From: Virgibacillus subterraneus
GTDB taxonomy: Bacteria; Bacillota; Bacilli; Bacillales; Amphibacillaceae
Length of the DNA: 64,000 bases
NCBI RefSeq assembly: GCF_900110695.1
Contig: NZ_FOEH01000001.1
Coordinates: 682,001 to 746,000 of the forward strand
Direction: 5' to 3'
Position 1 is the stretch's first letter, and each line of letters begins with the position of its first letter. The notes beneath the pieces were generated by a model. It was not told where the DNA came from and did not search any database. It was given only the letters and a program-made list of their open reading frames with translations. The position numbers and the translations under genes are program-made. Positions 7,592-16,829 of this stretch are shown piece by piece.

Positions 7592-8908
7592 ATGGCTAAA
7601 GAAGTTTTCATGCCAAAGCTAAGCAGTACGATGGAAGTTGGTACGTTGCTTCAATGGTTGAAAGAAGAAGGCGATCCTGTTGAAATCGGTGAGCCTTTAT
7701 TTGAAATCATGACTGACAAAATCAATATTGAAGTTGAGTCATATGAAGAAGGCGTCTTTTTAAAAAAATATTATCAAGTGGATGATGAGATACCTGTAAA
7801 TGCGGTTATTGGGTATGTTGGTGAGGAAAACGAAGAGGTACCGGACGAACCGCCAGAATTAGCAGATGAGGAAGAGTCTTCTGATGCTGGTGAATCTGCT
7901 AAGGAAGCTGAGCAGCCAGCAGCTGAACAGCCAGAAGAATCTGCAACTGATAAAGTACGTGCTACGCCAGCAGCAAGGCGTGTTGCCCGGGAAAATAATA
8001 TTGAATTGTCCAGTGTATCGTGTTCAGGTCCTAAGAGCCGTGTACACGAACAAGATGTTGTTAAAGCGATCAATACAAACCGTGCTACACCGCTTGCTGA
8101 AAAAATAGCTGCTGACAAAGGTGTGGATCTTACTCAGGTACAAGGATCTGGAGCTCGTGGGAAGATAGAAAAAGCAGATGTCACAGGATATGCTGCTGCT
8201 CAAACGGAACCAACTGAAGAGCCTGAACGCGTTAAGCTGAAAGGCTTGCGTAAAGCTGTTGCAGACAAGATGCTGGAAAGTACGCAGAGTATTCCGCATG
8301 TCACGCTAACAAGTGAAATTGACATGTCGCAGGTAATTGAAGTTCGTAAATCATTACTGCCGGTTATCGAAAAACAGACAGGCTATCGACTTTCTTATAC
8401 TGAAATTATTATCAAAGCAACAGCACACGTATTAGGAAATCATCCGAAAGTGAATGCCTCGCTCGTTGGTGATGAAATCGTAATGAATAAAGATGTGAAT
8501 ATCGGATTGGCTGTAGCGGTCGAGAACGGATTGATCGTTCCATCTATTCCTGACGCTGACAAAAAAGGTCTTGCTGAATTAACTGAAGCAAGTAAAACAC
8601 TAGGCTTGAAGGCACGTGATGGCAAATTGTCACCAGCTGAAATGTCCGGCAGCACGTTCAGCATCAGTAACTTAGGCATGTATGCTGTCGATGGGTTTAC
8701 ACCAATTATTAATCCGCCTGAAACAGCAATTCTTGGCGTCGGTCGAATCGTTGAAAAGCCAGTTGTTGTCGATGGATCGGTTGAAGTTCGACCAATGATG
8801 GTACTCAGCCTGTCATTTGATCATCGGGCAATCGACGGCGCACCAGCAGCTGCATTCCTAACAGAATTAAAAGATCGCTTAGAAAATCCATATGGTCTGT
8901 TAGTATAG
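7592..8908 (+). CDS. acoC: Dihydrolipoamide acyltransferase E2 with two subunit-binding domains
   Basis: 438 residues. The lipoyl domain occupies about 1-80 with the lipoylated Lys43 in MTDK. An acidic Ala/Glu-rich linker follows. Two peripheral subunit-binding domains appear in tandem, starting RATPAARRVARENNI (about 122) and RATPLAEKIAADKGV (about 162). The acyltransferase domain ends with the catalytic motif SFDHRAIDG near the C-terminus. Most E2 proteins carry one such binding domain, so this one may hold E1 and E3 on separate sites. RBS GGGGG precedes the ATG. Family assignment is firm; acetoin specificity is likely but not proven. Confidence 0.9.
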   Translation: MAKEVFMPKLSSTMEVGTLLQWLKEEGDPVEIGEPLFEIMTDKINIEVESYEEGVFLKKYYQVDDEIPVNAVIGYVGEENEEVPDEPPELADEEESSDAGESAKEAEQPAAEQPEESATDKVRATPAARRVARENNIELSSVSCSGPKSRVHEQDVVKAINTNRATPLAEKIAADKGVDLTQVQGSGARGKIEKADVTGYAAAQTEPTEEPERVKLKGLRKAVADKMLESTQSIPHVTLTSEIDMSQVIEVRKSLLPVIEKQTGYRLSYTEIIIKATAHVLGNHPKVNASLVGDEIVMNKDVNIGLAVAVENGLIVPSIPDADKKGLAELTEASKTLGLKARDGKLSPAEMSGSTFSISNLGMYAVDGFTPIINPPETAILGVGRIVEKPVVVDGSVEVRPMMVLSLSFDHRAIDGAPAAAFLTELKDRLENPYGLLV

Positions 8909-8920
8909 GAGGTGAAATCC

Positions 8921-10300
8921 ATGAAGACATTTGATCTAGCAATAATTGGCGGCGGCCCCGGTGGCTATGTAGCAGCAATCCGCGCTGCAAAAGAAGGCCT
9001 GAACGTAGCGCTGGTTGAAGGACGTGACCTTGGTGGAACATGCTTGAATCGAGGCTGCATTCCTTCCAAAACATTATTAAAACATGCTGAAGTAATTGAA
9101 GAAATAAAAGATTCCAGGACATATGGAATCACGGTGAATGATTTTTCCTATTCAATAGAAGAAATGGTTAACCGAAAAAATAAAGTCGTTAACCAGCTAA
9201 AAAATGGAATCAAAGGATTAATGAAACAAAATAAAATCACAGTATTTGAAGGATATGGGTATGTTGATGACAGCAAAACGGTTACTGTTAAGACTGGTAA
9301 TGGCAGTGAAAAGCTGCAGGCTAATAATGTTATATTAGCGAATGGTTCGAAGCCTTTTGTCCCACCCCTACCTGGCCTGGATACTGTTGACTATTATACG
9401 AGTGATACCATTTTCGATATAAGTGAAGTTCCATCCCATATGGTAATTGTTGGAGGTGGCGTTATCGGTCTGGAAATTGCTTGTATTTTTAACAGCCTCG
9501 ATACGAAGGTAGAAATCGTCGAAATGGCTGACCGTATTTTGCCTAACGAGGACCCTGATGCCGCTGATTATTTGGCGAAAGAATTCGCTAATAACGGGAT
9601 TACCACTCATACAGGATCCAAGATTACCAGTTTTGAATCTGATAATGGTAAAACAACTGTTAAAATGGAGAAGAATGGCGAGACGAAAAGTATCCAGACA
9701 AACAGTGTGCTCATTTCAGTAGGAAGAACCCCGAATCTCACTGGGACAGAGGACTTGTCCGTTGATTTTGACGGTAAATTTGTCAAAGCAAACCGGGATA
9801 TGAAAACTTCAATTGAAGGCATTTATGCTGTTGGCGACCTAATTGGCGGATTCCAGCTTGCCCATGCGGCAACTGACGAAGGAATCAAAGCGGTTAATCA
9901 TATTTTAGGTAATTCTGCTAAAAAGGAATCGATTATACCGCGTTGTGTATATACCTTCCCTGAGATTGCCAGTGTCGGGCTAACTGAAGATCAGGCAAAA
10001 GAAGCAGGATATTGCGTGAAGGCGAAAAAAGTCGACATCGCTGCGAACGGAAAAGCGATTGCAGCAGGTGAAACAAGCGGCTTCATGAAAATTATTGCCG
10101 AGGAAAAATACGGCGAAATTCTAGGTGTTGTCATGGTTGGCGCCCATGTCACGGAAATGATCAGCCAAGCAACATCATACATGCATCTGGAAGGAACCGT
10201 AGATGAAATCGAAAGCATGGTATTCCCGCATCCAACGATATCTGAATCGTTGTTTGAAGCTGGAAGCGCATGGCTTGAAAAAGGAATACATTTTAATTAA
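8921..10300 (+). CDS. lpdA: Dihydrolipoamide dehydrogenase (E3)
   Basis: 459 residues from the ATG at 8921, which follows AGGAGGTG at the right distance; a GTG at 8912 lies inside that RBS. It has the FAD motif AIIGGGPGGYVAA, the redox-active disulfide in GGTCLNRGCIPSK, the NAD motif VIVGGGVIGLEIA and the C-terminal HPTISE active-site segment. It reoxidises the dihydrolipoyl arm of E2 with NAD+. It is last in the operon and is followed by a strong terminator at 10309. Confidence 0.93.
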   Translation: MKTFDLAIIGGGPGGYVAAIRAAKEGLNVALVEGRDLGGTCLNRGCIPSKTLLKHAEVIEEIKDSRTYGITVNDFSYSIEEMVNRKNKVVNQLKNGIKGLMKQNKITVFEGYGYVDDSKTVTVKTGNGSEKLQANNVILANGSKPFVPPLPGLDTVDYYTSDTIFDISEVPSHMVIVGGGVIGLEIACIFNSLDTKVEIVEMADRILPNEDPDAADYLAKEFANNGITTHTGSKITSFESDNGKTTVKMEKNGETKSIQTNSVLISVGRTPNLTGTEDLSVDFDGKFVKANRDMKTSIEGIYAVGDLIGGFQLAHAATDEGIKAVNHILGNSAKKESIIPRCVYTFPEIASVGLTEDQAKEAGYCVKAKKVDIAANGKAIAAGETSGFMKIIAEEKYGEILGVVMVGAHVTEMISQATSYMHLEGTVDEIESMVFPHPTISESLFEAGSAWLEKGIHFN

Positions 10301-10308
10301 TCTAATAG

Positions 10309-10337
10309 TGGTCATCATTTTAAATGATGGCCAATTT
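10309..10337 (+). terminator. Terminator of the dehydrogenase operon
   Basis: TGGTCATCATTT (10309-10320) pairs with AAATGATGGCCA (10322-10333), followed by ATTTTCT. Confidence 0.8.
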
Positions 10338-10357
10338 TCTATGAAATGGAGAAAAAA

Positions 10358-11143
10358 ATGAATAAGAAATTAATCTTCTTTGATATTGACGGAACCCTTC
10401 TCGATCACAATAAGCAATTACAAGCTACAGCAAAAAAAGCAATCGCTGAATTAAAGCGCAAAGGACATATCGTCGCTGCTGCGACAGGACGTGCTCCCTT
10501 CACATTCAAACCAATATTGGAAGAATTGGATATCGATACACATGTCAGTATGAACGGGCAATACGTTGTTTTTGAAAATGAAGCAATATATAAAAATCCC
10601 TTATCATCAAATGTTCTGCAAGAATTAAATAACTTTGCAGCAACCAAAAATCATCCTATTATCTATGTGAATCATGAAGATTGGTATTCCAATACGGAAA
10701 ATCATCCACTGGTGAAAAGGGCAATCGACTCATTAAAAGTTGACCAGGAGTTAACCTATAATCCCAAATTCCATCATAGTGGAGAAGTATACCAAGCCCT
10801 TTTGTTCACTCCAGAGGAGAGTGAACAGGATTATTGGGAAGCATTCAAGCAGCAGCTTGAATTTATTCGTTGGCATGAGCACTCCATTGATGTCCTTCCC
10901 CACGGCGGATCAAAGGCAGCTGGTATAGAAAAATTAATCGATCATCTGCAAATTCCCGCTGATGATGTATACGCATTTGGCGATGGCCTGAATGATATTA
11001 AAATGTTGCAATCAGTCAGGAATAGCATCGCAATGGGCAATGCATCAGATGTAGTTAAGGAATCAGCCAAAATAGTAACAAAAGATGTACAAGATGATGG
11101 CATTCTGCATGGACTTAGGATGGTAGGGCTAATTAAAAGTTAA
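10358..11143 (+). CDS. Cof-type HAD-IIB phosphatase
   Basis: 261 residues starting at the ATG at 10358, preceded by GGAG at 6 bases; the upstream ATG at 10346 overlaps this RBS. Motif I is FFDIDGTLLDH, motif II is AAATGRAP, and motif IV is AFGDGLNDIKMLQ with GNASDVVKE, which define the Cof-like subfamily with a cap. Members dephosphorylate sugar phosphates, flavin nucleotides and similar small molecules. It stands alone between two terminators, so the neighbours say little about its substrate. Confidence 0.9.
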   Translation: MNKKLIFFDIDGTLLDHNKQLQATAKKAIAELKRKGHIVAAATGRAPFTFKPILEELDIDTHVSMNGQYVVFENEAIYKNPLSSNVLQELNNFAATKNHPIIYVNHEDWYSNTENHPLVKRAIDSLKVDQELTYNPKFHHSGEVYQALLFTPEESEQDYWEAFKQQLEFIRWHEHSIDVLPHGGSKAAGIEKLIDHLQIPADDVYAFGDGLNDIKMLQSVRNSIAMGNASDVVKESAKIVTKDVQDDGILHGLRMVGLIKS

Positions 11144-11160
11144 TCAAACGTTTGATCAAG

Positions 11161-11191
11161 GCAGACTCGCTTAGGCAGGTCTGCTTTTTTT
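11161..11191 (+). terminator. Terminator after the HAD phosphatase gene
   Basis: GCAGAC (11161-11166) pairs with GTCTGC (11179-11184), followed by seven T. Confidence 0.85.
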
Positions 11192-11207
11192 AATATGTTA
11201 GAATTCG

Positions 11208-11650
11208 GTATCGAGCGAGTAGCGTGTAAACTCGAGCGAGCAGCCCTCAAACTCGAGCGAGCAGAACTTAAACTCGAGCGAGCAGAACTTAAACTCGAGC
11301 GAGTAGCACCCAAACTCGAGCGAGCAGCCCTCAAACTCGAGCGAGTAGCACTCAGACTCGAGCGAGTAGCACCCAAACTCGAGCGAGCAGCCCCTAAACT
11401 CGAGCGAGTAGCACTCAAACTCGAGCGAGCAGAAATTAAACTCGAGCGAGTAGCACTTAAACTCGAGCGAGTAGCACCCAAACTCGAGCGAGCAGCCCTT
11501 AAACTCGAGCGAGCAGCCCTTAAACTCGAGCGAGTAGCACTCAGACTCGAGCGAGTAGCACCCAAACTCGAACGAACAGCCCTCAAACTCGAGCGAGCAG
11601 CCCCTAAACTCGAGCGAGTAGTCCTCAAACTCGGCCAATAACGCACTTAA
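11208..11650. repeat. 21-bp tandem array 1 (about 19 full units)
   Basis: Nineteen 21-bp units run from 11230 to 11628, with decayed units on both flanks. Each begins with the near-invariant core ACTCGAGCGAG (contains an XhoI palindrome); the next 8 bases vary (for example CAGCCCTC, TAGCACCC, CAGAACTT) before a closing AA or AG. One unit (about 11566) departs from the core. Because 21 is a multiple of 3, long open frames exist on both strands (LERAALK-, SSLSATR- and SLEFGCY-type peptides) but no RBS or start context supports them, so I treat the array as non-coding DNA. Sister arrays lie at 13803 and 21786. Confidence 0.95.
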
Positions 11651-11680
11651 CTCGCGCAACTACCCTCTCCAATAATGTTA

Positions 11681-11846
11681 ATTTTCGGCGGATGCCGAAA
11701 ATCTTCTGCTTTTTAGTGAACTATTCAATAGGCCATTTTCTGCTAAAGCAGAAAATCTCTTTCTTTTAAGTACTATCGTTTCTTAAACCAGAAAAGTGGC
11801 TTTTTCAGTGAAAATAACTTTTTTCTATTTTAGATGCCACTTTTTA
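11681..11846. repeat. Three-hairpin intergenic element, full copy (C1)
   Basis: Hairpin 1 is ATTTTCGGC/GCCGAAAAT (11681-11702), hairpin 2 is ATTTTCTGC/GCAGAAAAT (from 11735), then the conserved linker CTTTCTTTTAAGTACTATCG (11759-11778), then arms AAGTGGC and GCCACTT around a variable AT-rich loop. The linker recurs at about 46823 and 58312. It lies between array 1 and the DUF1659 gene. It could be a structured RNA, a terminator cassette or a small mobile repeat. Confidence 0.75.
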
Positions 11847-11887
11847 GTTGTGAGGTTCGATAGTATGTGTGAAAGGAGGTGAGTAAC

Positions 11888-12112
11888 ATGGCAGTAGCAC
11901 AAATGGTGAACACACGTATGAGCTTGATTTTGGATGACGGTATTGACGAAGTATCAGGTAAGCAGCTTTTCAAAACGAAGAGCTTCAACAATGTAAAGAT
12001 CGCCGCAACAGCTGATCAGTTATATTCAATTGCTAACGCAGTCGTCGTTTTACAGCAACGCCCACTCTTAAGTATCGAGCGAAAAGACAGTTCCGAACTA
12101 AGAGGAGCATAA
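11888..12112 (+). CDS. DUF1659 domain protein
   Basis: 74 residues from the ATG at 11888, which follows AAAGGAGGTGAG at normal distance. Small, soluble, with the core LILDDGIDEVSGKQLFKTKSF and NVKIAATADQLYSIANAV. In Bacillaceae DUF1659 genes commonly sit directly before a DUF2922 gene, as here (44-base gap). No function is known for the family. The upstream 300 bases are the 21-bp array and the three-hairpin element. Confidence 0.85.
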   Translation: MAVAQMVNTRMSLILDDGIDEVSGKQLFKTKSFNNVKIAATADQLYSIANAVVVLQQRPLLSIERKDSSELRGA

Positions 12113-12156
12113 ACGTTCAAAGGTTTACAGAATAAGATAGAAAGGAGGGGAACTCA

Positions 12157-12372
12157 ATGAAAAAGTTAGAGCTTAAATTCTTAAACGCTGAAGGAAAAAC
12201 AGTGACATACTCTTTAGAGAAGCCAATTGAGCCAGTTGATCCAGTAGCAGTCAAGGCTGCAATGGACGAGGTCATCGCACAAGATGCATTCACATCATCA
12301 GGCGGAAATCTAGTAACTATCAAAAGCGCACGCGTAGTTGAACGCAATGTGCAGGAAGTTGAATTAGTATAA
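12157..12372 (+). CDS. DUF2922 domain protein
   Basis: 71 residues, ATG behind AGAAAGGAGGGG. Core segments are KKLELKFLNAEGKTVTYSLE, KPIEPVDPVAVKAAMDEVI and SGGNLVTIKSARVVE, typical of DUF2922. It forms a two-gene operon with the DUF1659 gene and is closed by a strong terminator. Function unknown. Confidence 0.87.
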   Translation: MKKLELKFLNAEGKTVTYSLEKPIEPVDPVAVKAAMDEVIAQDAFTSSGGNLVTIKSARVVERNVQEVELV

Positions 12373-12377
12373 TATTG

Positions 12378-12407
12378 AGGACCAGTGCGGGGGTGCACTG
12401 GTCCTTT
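12378..12407 (+). terminator. Terminator of the DUF1659-DUF2922 operon
   Basis: GGACCAGTGC pairs with GCACTGGTCC, followed by TTTAG. Confidence 0.85.
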
Positions 12408-12514
12408 AGTTCCATTAGCCCACTTCAACAAACAAATACTGACAAAATTATTTCCGGGGAAATAATTTGTTAGATATTGTCGCTAGGTTCTAGATGCTTT
12501 TTCATATTGGATGT

Positions 12515-12668
12515 GTTGAATTTCGACGGATACTGAAAATTTCTTCTGGAATTAATAAAATTATATTTTCCTGTCACTTAAATAGGTGAAATTTTGGCTT
12601 GGGTAAAGGAAAATTCCATTCCCTTATTTTAAGTAGAATTAAATTTCATTTTTATTGCCACTTCAGTG
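12515..12668. repeat. Decayed copy of the three-hairpin element
   Basis: The 12373-12738 gap has no gene. It contains ATTTCGACGGATACTGAAAAT where C1 has ATTTTCGGCGGATGCCGAAAAT-like hairpin 1, then TTCTTCTGG, then CCTTATTTTAAGTA and finally ATTGCCACTT, the order of blocks in C1 with many substitutions. This reading is by eye. Confidence 0.45.
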
Positions 12669-12738
12669 ATTGTTGCTGATTTCCCTTATGAAGCAAAACG
12701 TTGTATTATTGCTAAAAGCGAATTAAGGAGCAATGGAA

Positions 12739-13719
12739 ATGAATATGAAATTAAGGACTAAACCACGACCACTCCAAAAGCTTGATGCAGCGTTCCCCCG
12801 ACTGTCACCACATTTTCAACAGTTGCCAGCTATGAAGGAAGATGCAGCAATCCAACAGAAAGGGTTTAGTGGGGAATTGAAGGTTGATTACTACCTGGAT
12901 TATTTGGCAACAAACTATACCATTCTTCAAGATGTTTATTTGCGGGTGAACGGCAAAAATGTGCAAATTGATTCACTGGTTCTTTCACAGCAGGCGATTT
13001 ATATTGTTGATTCGAAAAACTATAATGATACGATAACCTTCGATACAACCCTCAAACAAATGACCCGGAGCGACGGAAAGGTAGAGAAAGGATTCGAATA
13101 TCCTATCACCCAAGTCCAAAACCAACAATTTCATCTTCAAAACTGGCTCTCCCAACAAAATCTCCCTAGCATTCCTATCTATTATTTTGTTGCTATTAGT
13201 GAACCATCTACCATAATTAAAGTGAATGGTGACACAGAAGCAGTAGGAAAAGTAGTCGCCCATGCCGCACGAATTCCCTCCATGATTATGGACAAAGAAC
13301 AACAGCTTACCGATCAAATTGTTATCAAAATTCAGGACAGAAAAGTCGGAAAAATAATTCTGAATGCCTGCAATGTGTTTGATATGGATATTAACAAGAA
13401 ATTCTCAATCAAGAAAATAGATCTGTCACCTGGGGTTATCTGTCCAGAATGTGGATTGCTGGGGATGGAGCGGGTGTATGGCGGGTGGAAGTGCAGGAGA
13501 TGTAAAATGTTCTCGAAGAACGCTCACCTAAATGCAATATCTGATTACTTGTTATTAGTAAAACCCTACATAACAAACAGAGAATGCATGCGTTTTCTAA
13601 AATTGAACTCACGGAATGGAGCTACAAGGATACTATCAAAAAGCGGACTTATTTACGTCGAGAAAGGTAGGTATTGGGTAAAGTATCAAAAATCAGAACG
13701 ACCTCACCAATATTGTTGA
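12739..13719 (+). CDS. NERD domain protein with C-terminal zinc ribbon
   Basis: 326 residues. AAGGAG at 12725-12730 best fits the ATG at 12739; the ATG at 12733 is too close. The NERD (nuclease-related) domain occupies about 40-160, with KGFSGELKVDYYLDYL, VNGKNVQIDSLVLSQQAIYI and VDSKNYNDTI, the last two resembling the D-(E/Q)xK nuclease core. A four-cysteine ribbon, CPECG and CRRC, lies near residues 235-260. NERD proteins are thought to act on nucleic acids, but the function is not established. It stands alone; its stop abuts the hairpin at 13719. Confidence 0.85.
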   Translation: MNMKLRTKPRPLQKLDAAFPRLSPHFQQLPAMKEDAAIQQKGFSGELKVDYYLDYLATNYTILQDVYLRVNGKNVQIDSLVLSQQAIYIVDSKNYNDTITFDTTLKQMTRSDGKVEKGFEYPITQVQNQQFHLQNWLSQQNLPSIPIYYFVAISEPSTIIKVNGDTEAVGKVVAHAARIPSMIMDKEQQLTDQIVIKIQDRKVGKIILNACNVFDMDINKKFSIKKIDLSPGVICPECGLLGMERVYGGWKCRRCKMFSKNAHLNAISDYLLLVKPYITNRECMRFLKLNSRNGATRILSKSGLIYVEKGRYWVKYQKSERPHQYC

Positions 13720-13740
13720 TTTTCGGCATGAGCCGAAAAT
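13719..13740. repeat. Isolated hairpin 1 of the three-hairpin family
   Basis: ATTTTCGGC (13719-13727) and GCCGAAAAT (13732-13740), then CTTCC. The same arms and following CTTC occur at 11681 and 22210. It overlaps the stop of the NERD gene and precedes array 2. Confidence 0.75.
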
Positions 13741-13764
13741 CTTCCTTCAAAAATAATAATGTAA

Positions 13765-13790
13765 ACATCCAGCCGAGGCTGGATGTTTTC
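13765..13790 (+). terminator. Terminator after the NERD gene
   Basis: ACATCCAGC (13765-13773), loop CGAG, GCTGGATGT (13778-13786), TTTTC. The same stem is reused at 22765. Confidence 0.8.
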
Positions 13791-13802
13791 CTATTTAATT
13801 GA

Positions 13803-14055
13803 GTACCCAAACTCGAGCGAGCAGCCCCTAAACTCGAGCGAGGAGCCCCAAACTCGAGCGAGCACCCCTCAAACTCGAGCGAGCAAGCCTCAAACTCGAG
13901 CGAGTAGCCCCCAAACTCGAGCGAGCAAGCCTCAAACTCGAGCGAGTAGCCCCCAAACTCGAGCGAGCGCACCTCAAACTCGAGCGAGCAGCCCCTAAAC
14001 TCGAGCGAGCATCCCCCAAACTCGAGCGAGCAACCCTCAAACTCGAGCGACCGCC
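13803..14055. repeat. 21-bp tandem array 2 (about 11 units)
   Basis: Same core ACTCGAGCGAG in the same orientation as array 1, with variable tails such as CAAGCCTC, TAGCCCCC and CACCCCTC. The second unit is 20 bases long (tail GAGCCCC), so the reading frame changes inside the array, which argues against coding. The last unit decays into a C-rich tract. The remaining 14056-14238 holds only an AT-rich leader with TATAAT at 14206-14211 for the next gene. Confidence 0.95.
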
Positions 14056-14238
14056 CCACCCCAGAATCAACCCCAATACATAATTCCCACCACCATACCC
14101 CAAACTATGTAATACCTTGGTTTTGAAAATGTAAATCACAATGTTGTACATTAACTGTTCAATCACTTGTGCTGAAAACGTATACTTTATGCGTTGGTGC
14201 GGTGATATAATTAATTTAACGGAGGGAGGGGAGACATT

Positions 14239-16296
14239 GTGCCACTTAGTGAGCGGGATAATAAAGTCCTGGATGAACTAATTAGTAATCCTGGTGTGAC
14301 GAGTTTGGCGATTGAGAAGAAATATAATTTAACGCGTCGACAGCTTGGTTACAGCATTAATAAAATTAATGATTGGCTAATGCGTAAAGACCTTCCGAGT
14401 ATTGAAAGAACAAGACAAGGATATTTTGTTATCGATCAATCCGTTTTTACTATGTATAGTATCGAGAATGAAAGCGCTCCAGTGGATACAGCGATTTTGA
14501 CTGGTGAACAGCGGGTTCAAATCATTATCATGATGCTGTTGAGCACGGAAGAGGAATTATCGCTAAATCACTTTTCAATTGAATTGGATGTGAGTAAGAA
14601 TACAGTTCTTAGTGATTTAAAGGATGCACAGGTTTTCCTGGATAATTATGATTTGAATCTTCGTTATTCGCGAAAATTCGGGTATTTGATTGAGGGCAAG
14701 GAGTTCAAGATTCGCAATTTACTCATTTATGCAACGTACCAGATGCTATCCATGCCTGATGGAGAGCGACAGTTGAAGAAGCTGGCTTCGATTGATGAAC
14801 AGGAAGTAGCTGAATATTACGAGCGGATTGAAAATGTTGAGAATAAGCTTGATCTGAAGTTCACGGATGAGAAGCTTGGGACTATGCCATATGTGCTTAT
14901 TTTGATTCTGAGAAGGATTGAACAGGGGCATGCTGTCAATATTTTTTCCATAGAATATGAAGAGCTCTCCAATACGAAGGAATATCAGGCAACTGAAGAG
15001 ATTTTCCAGGAAGCTGACAAGATTCCAATGGAGGAGCGCTTGTTCATCACATTGCATTTATTGACAACGAATGTTTACAGGACAGACTTCCCGACAGATG
15101 AAGATGTCATTCCAAATCTGGTTCCGGTGATTGATAATATGCTGCGCCTGTTTGAAAAAAGTGCTTGTATTTATCTGCAGGATCGTGGATTGCTTTTGGA
15201 TAAATTGCTGCAGCATATCAAGCCAGCCTATTACCGTATTAAGTATCAGCTGTCGGAAACGATTTCGCTTCAGGGTTCATTAAGCAAAGAATTCAAGGAG
15301 TTGCACCATTTGGTTAAACGGTCAACAGGACCATTGGCAGATTTGGTTGGCAGCCCGATTCCTGATAGTGAAATCGCGTATATCACGATGCTGATCGGTG
15401 GCTGGATGAAACGCCAAGGGGAAAGCATTGAGAAGAAGACAAAAGCAATTGTTGTTTGTCCGCAGGGTATATCGGTATCAAGACTGATGTTTAACGAGTT
15501 AAGTGAACTTTTTCCAGAGTTTGTCTTTCTCGACTCACTGTCAGTTCGTGAGTTCCTGAATTATAAATTGGATTATGACATTGTGTTTGCACCGACATTT
15601 TTGGAAACGGATAAAAAATTATTTATTGCAAAGGCATTTCTTGGACGTGAGGAAAAGAAACGCCTTCGGAAGCAGGTAATGCTTGAGCTGCATGGCTATT
15701 TACCGCATGATCTGAATGTCGAAGAGCTGATGGCGATTATTCGCAATCATTCATCGATTGAAAATGAACAAGCATTAGCTGAGGAATTACAACGCTATGT
15801 AAAAAGGGATGATGATTCATCGATTAGCCAGAATACGGTCCGTAAAACGAGGAACTTGGATGAGCTAATTAAGCCAGGCACCATTACATTGAAAAAAAGC
15901 GCTGAATCCTGGGAAGAAGCGGTCCGCCTGAGTGCACAGCCGCTGGTTGAAAGAGGCGCGGTCACCCCGGAATATGTTGACGCCATGCTTCGCTATTCAA
16001 ATGAAGATCCATACATTGTGATCGGACCGAATATAGCTATTCCGCATGCATCACCTGAGGACGGGGTCAACAGAGTTGGAATGAGCTTATTGAGGTTAGA
16101 AGAAGGCGTTACGTTTTCATCGGATTACTACATTCATTTAATTATTGTTATTGCGGCGGTTGATAAACAACAGCATCTGCATGCGCTTATGCAGCTAATG
16201 GAACTTTCTGGATCACAGCAGGACCGCAATCAGCTGATTAATGCTCAAACGATAGAAGCCATTCATGCCATTATACAATCGTATTCGAAAGATTGA
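14239..16296 (+). CDS. PRD-containing BglG/MtlR-type PTS regulator
   Basis: 685 residues; GTG start behind GGAGGGAGGGG. Order: N-terminal HTH (1-65), second HTH (about 95-150), PRD1 (about 190-290, with histidines in IEQGHAVN and ITLHLLTT), PRD2 (about 300-395), an EIIB-like domain with Cys407 in VVCPQGISVS, and an EIIA-like domain with His603 in NIAIPHASPEDG. In PRD2 the usual second histidine is replaced (SEIAYITMLIGG). Such proteins activate PTS operons under control of HPr and the cognate EIIB. The galactitol-type PTS genes follow at once, so they are the likely targets. Confidence 0.9.
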   Translation: MPLSERDNKVLDELISNPGVTSLAIEKKYNLTRRQLGYSINKINDWLMRKDLPSIERTRQGYFVIDQSVFTMYSIENESAPVDTAILTGEQRVQIIIMMLLSTEEELSLNHFSIELDVSKNTVLSDLKDAQVFLDNYDLNLRYSRKFGYLIEGKEFKIRNLLIYATYQMLSMPDGERQLKKLASIDEQEVAEYYERIENVENKLDLKFTDEKLGTMPYVLILILRRIEQGHAVNIFSIEYEELSNTKEYQATEEIFQEADKIPMEERLFITLHLLTTNVYRTDFPTDEDVIPNLVPVIDNMLRLFEKSACIYLQDRGLLLDKLLQHIKPAYYRIKYQLSETISLQGSLSKEFKELHHLVKRSTGPLADLVGSPIPDSEIAYITMLIGGWMKRQGESIEKKTKAIVVCPQGISVSRLMFNELSELFPEFVFLDSLSVREFLNYKLDYDIVFAPTFLETDKKLFIAKAFLGREEKKRLRKQVMLELHGYLPHDLNVEELMAIIRNHSSIENEQALAEELQRYVKRDDDSSISQNTVRKTRNLDELIKPGTITLKKSAESWEEAVRLSAQPLVERGAVTPEYVDAMLRYSNEDPYIVIGPNIAIPHASPEDGVNRVGMSLLRLEEGVTFSSDYYIHLIIVIAAVDKQQHLHALMQLMELSGSQQDRNQLINAQTIEAIHAIIQSYSKD

Positions 16297-16334
16297 GCGA
16301 GTGGTCCGTACAGCATAGAAAAGGAGTGTCGAAA

Positions 16335-16829
16335 TTGGGCGAATTATATTTTGATGAATCTGTCATTCTATTAAATGTAGAAGGCGATTCAAAGGAAGCT
16401 ATTTTAGCAAAAATGGGTAAGAATCTGGCAGATAAACAGCTGGTAAAAGCAAGTTTTACGGATGCAATTATTGCCAGAGAAGGTGAATTTGCCACTGGCC
16501 TGCCAACTGGTGAAGTGTCAGTCGCCATCCCACATACAGATGTGGAACATGTTAACCAAAAAACAATCAGTGTCGGTATTTTAAAAGACCCGATTGATTT
16601 TTGTGTGATGGGTGGCGATGACAGTGAAATAACACCAGTCAAGGTTGTCTTTATGCTGGCAATGGATGAGGCCCATTCACAGCTATCATTGCTGCAGAAA
16701 TTGATGCAGGTTTTCCAGAATCAGGAAACATTGCAGCAGCTGGTTAATTCAGCAGATAAAACTGAAATCAAACAATTACTGGAGGCTAAGTTAGATTTAG
16801 CAGCCCTTAAAGGAGGTGAGTCGAAATGA
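16335..16829 (+). CDS. gatA: PTS galactitol-type EIIA subunit
   Basis: 164 residues from the TTG at 16335, which follows AAGGAGTG at 6-7 bases; an alternative TTG at 16293 overlaps the previous stop but has no RBS. The phosphorylated residue is His67 in VSVAIPHTDVEH. It carries phosphate from HPr to GatB. Its stop overlaps the gatB start (ATGA), so translation is coupled. Confidence 0.87.
   Translation: MGELYFDESVILLNVEGDSKEAILAKMGKNLADKQLVKASFTDAIIAREGEFATGLPTGEVSVAIPHTDVEHVNQKTISVGILKDPIDFCVMGGDDSEITPVKVVFMLAMDEAHSQLSLLQKLMQVFQNQETLQQLVNSADKTEIKQLLEAKLDLAALKGGESK

Noticed and set aside
5597-10300. Annotation as the housekeeping pyruvate dehydrogenase complex
   Set aside because: E1 alpha and E2 lengths and the operator fit an acetoin-type or inducible complex better, though this is not decisive.
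11140-11659. Long open frames of 148-168 codons on both strands over array 1
   Set aside because: They arise because the 21-bp unit is a multiple of three; no RBS or plausible start, and sister arrays contain 20- and 22-bp units that break frame.
13649-14166. Open frames across array 2 on both strands
   Set aside because: Repeat-derived; a 20-bp unit shifts the frame and no translation signals exist.
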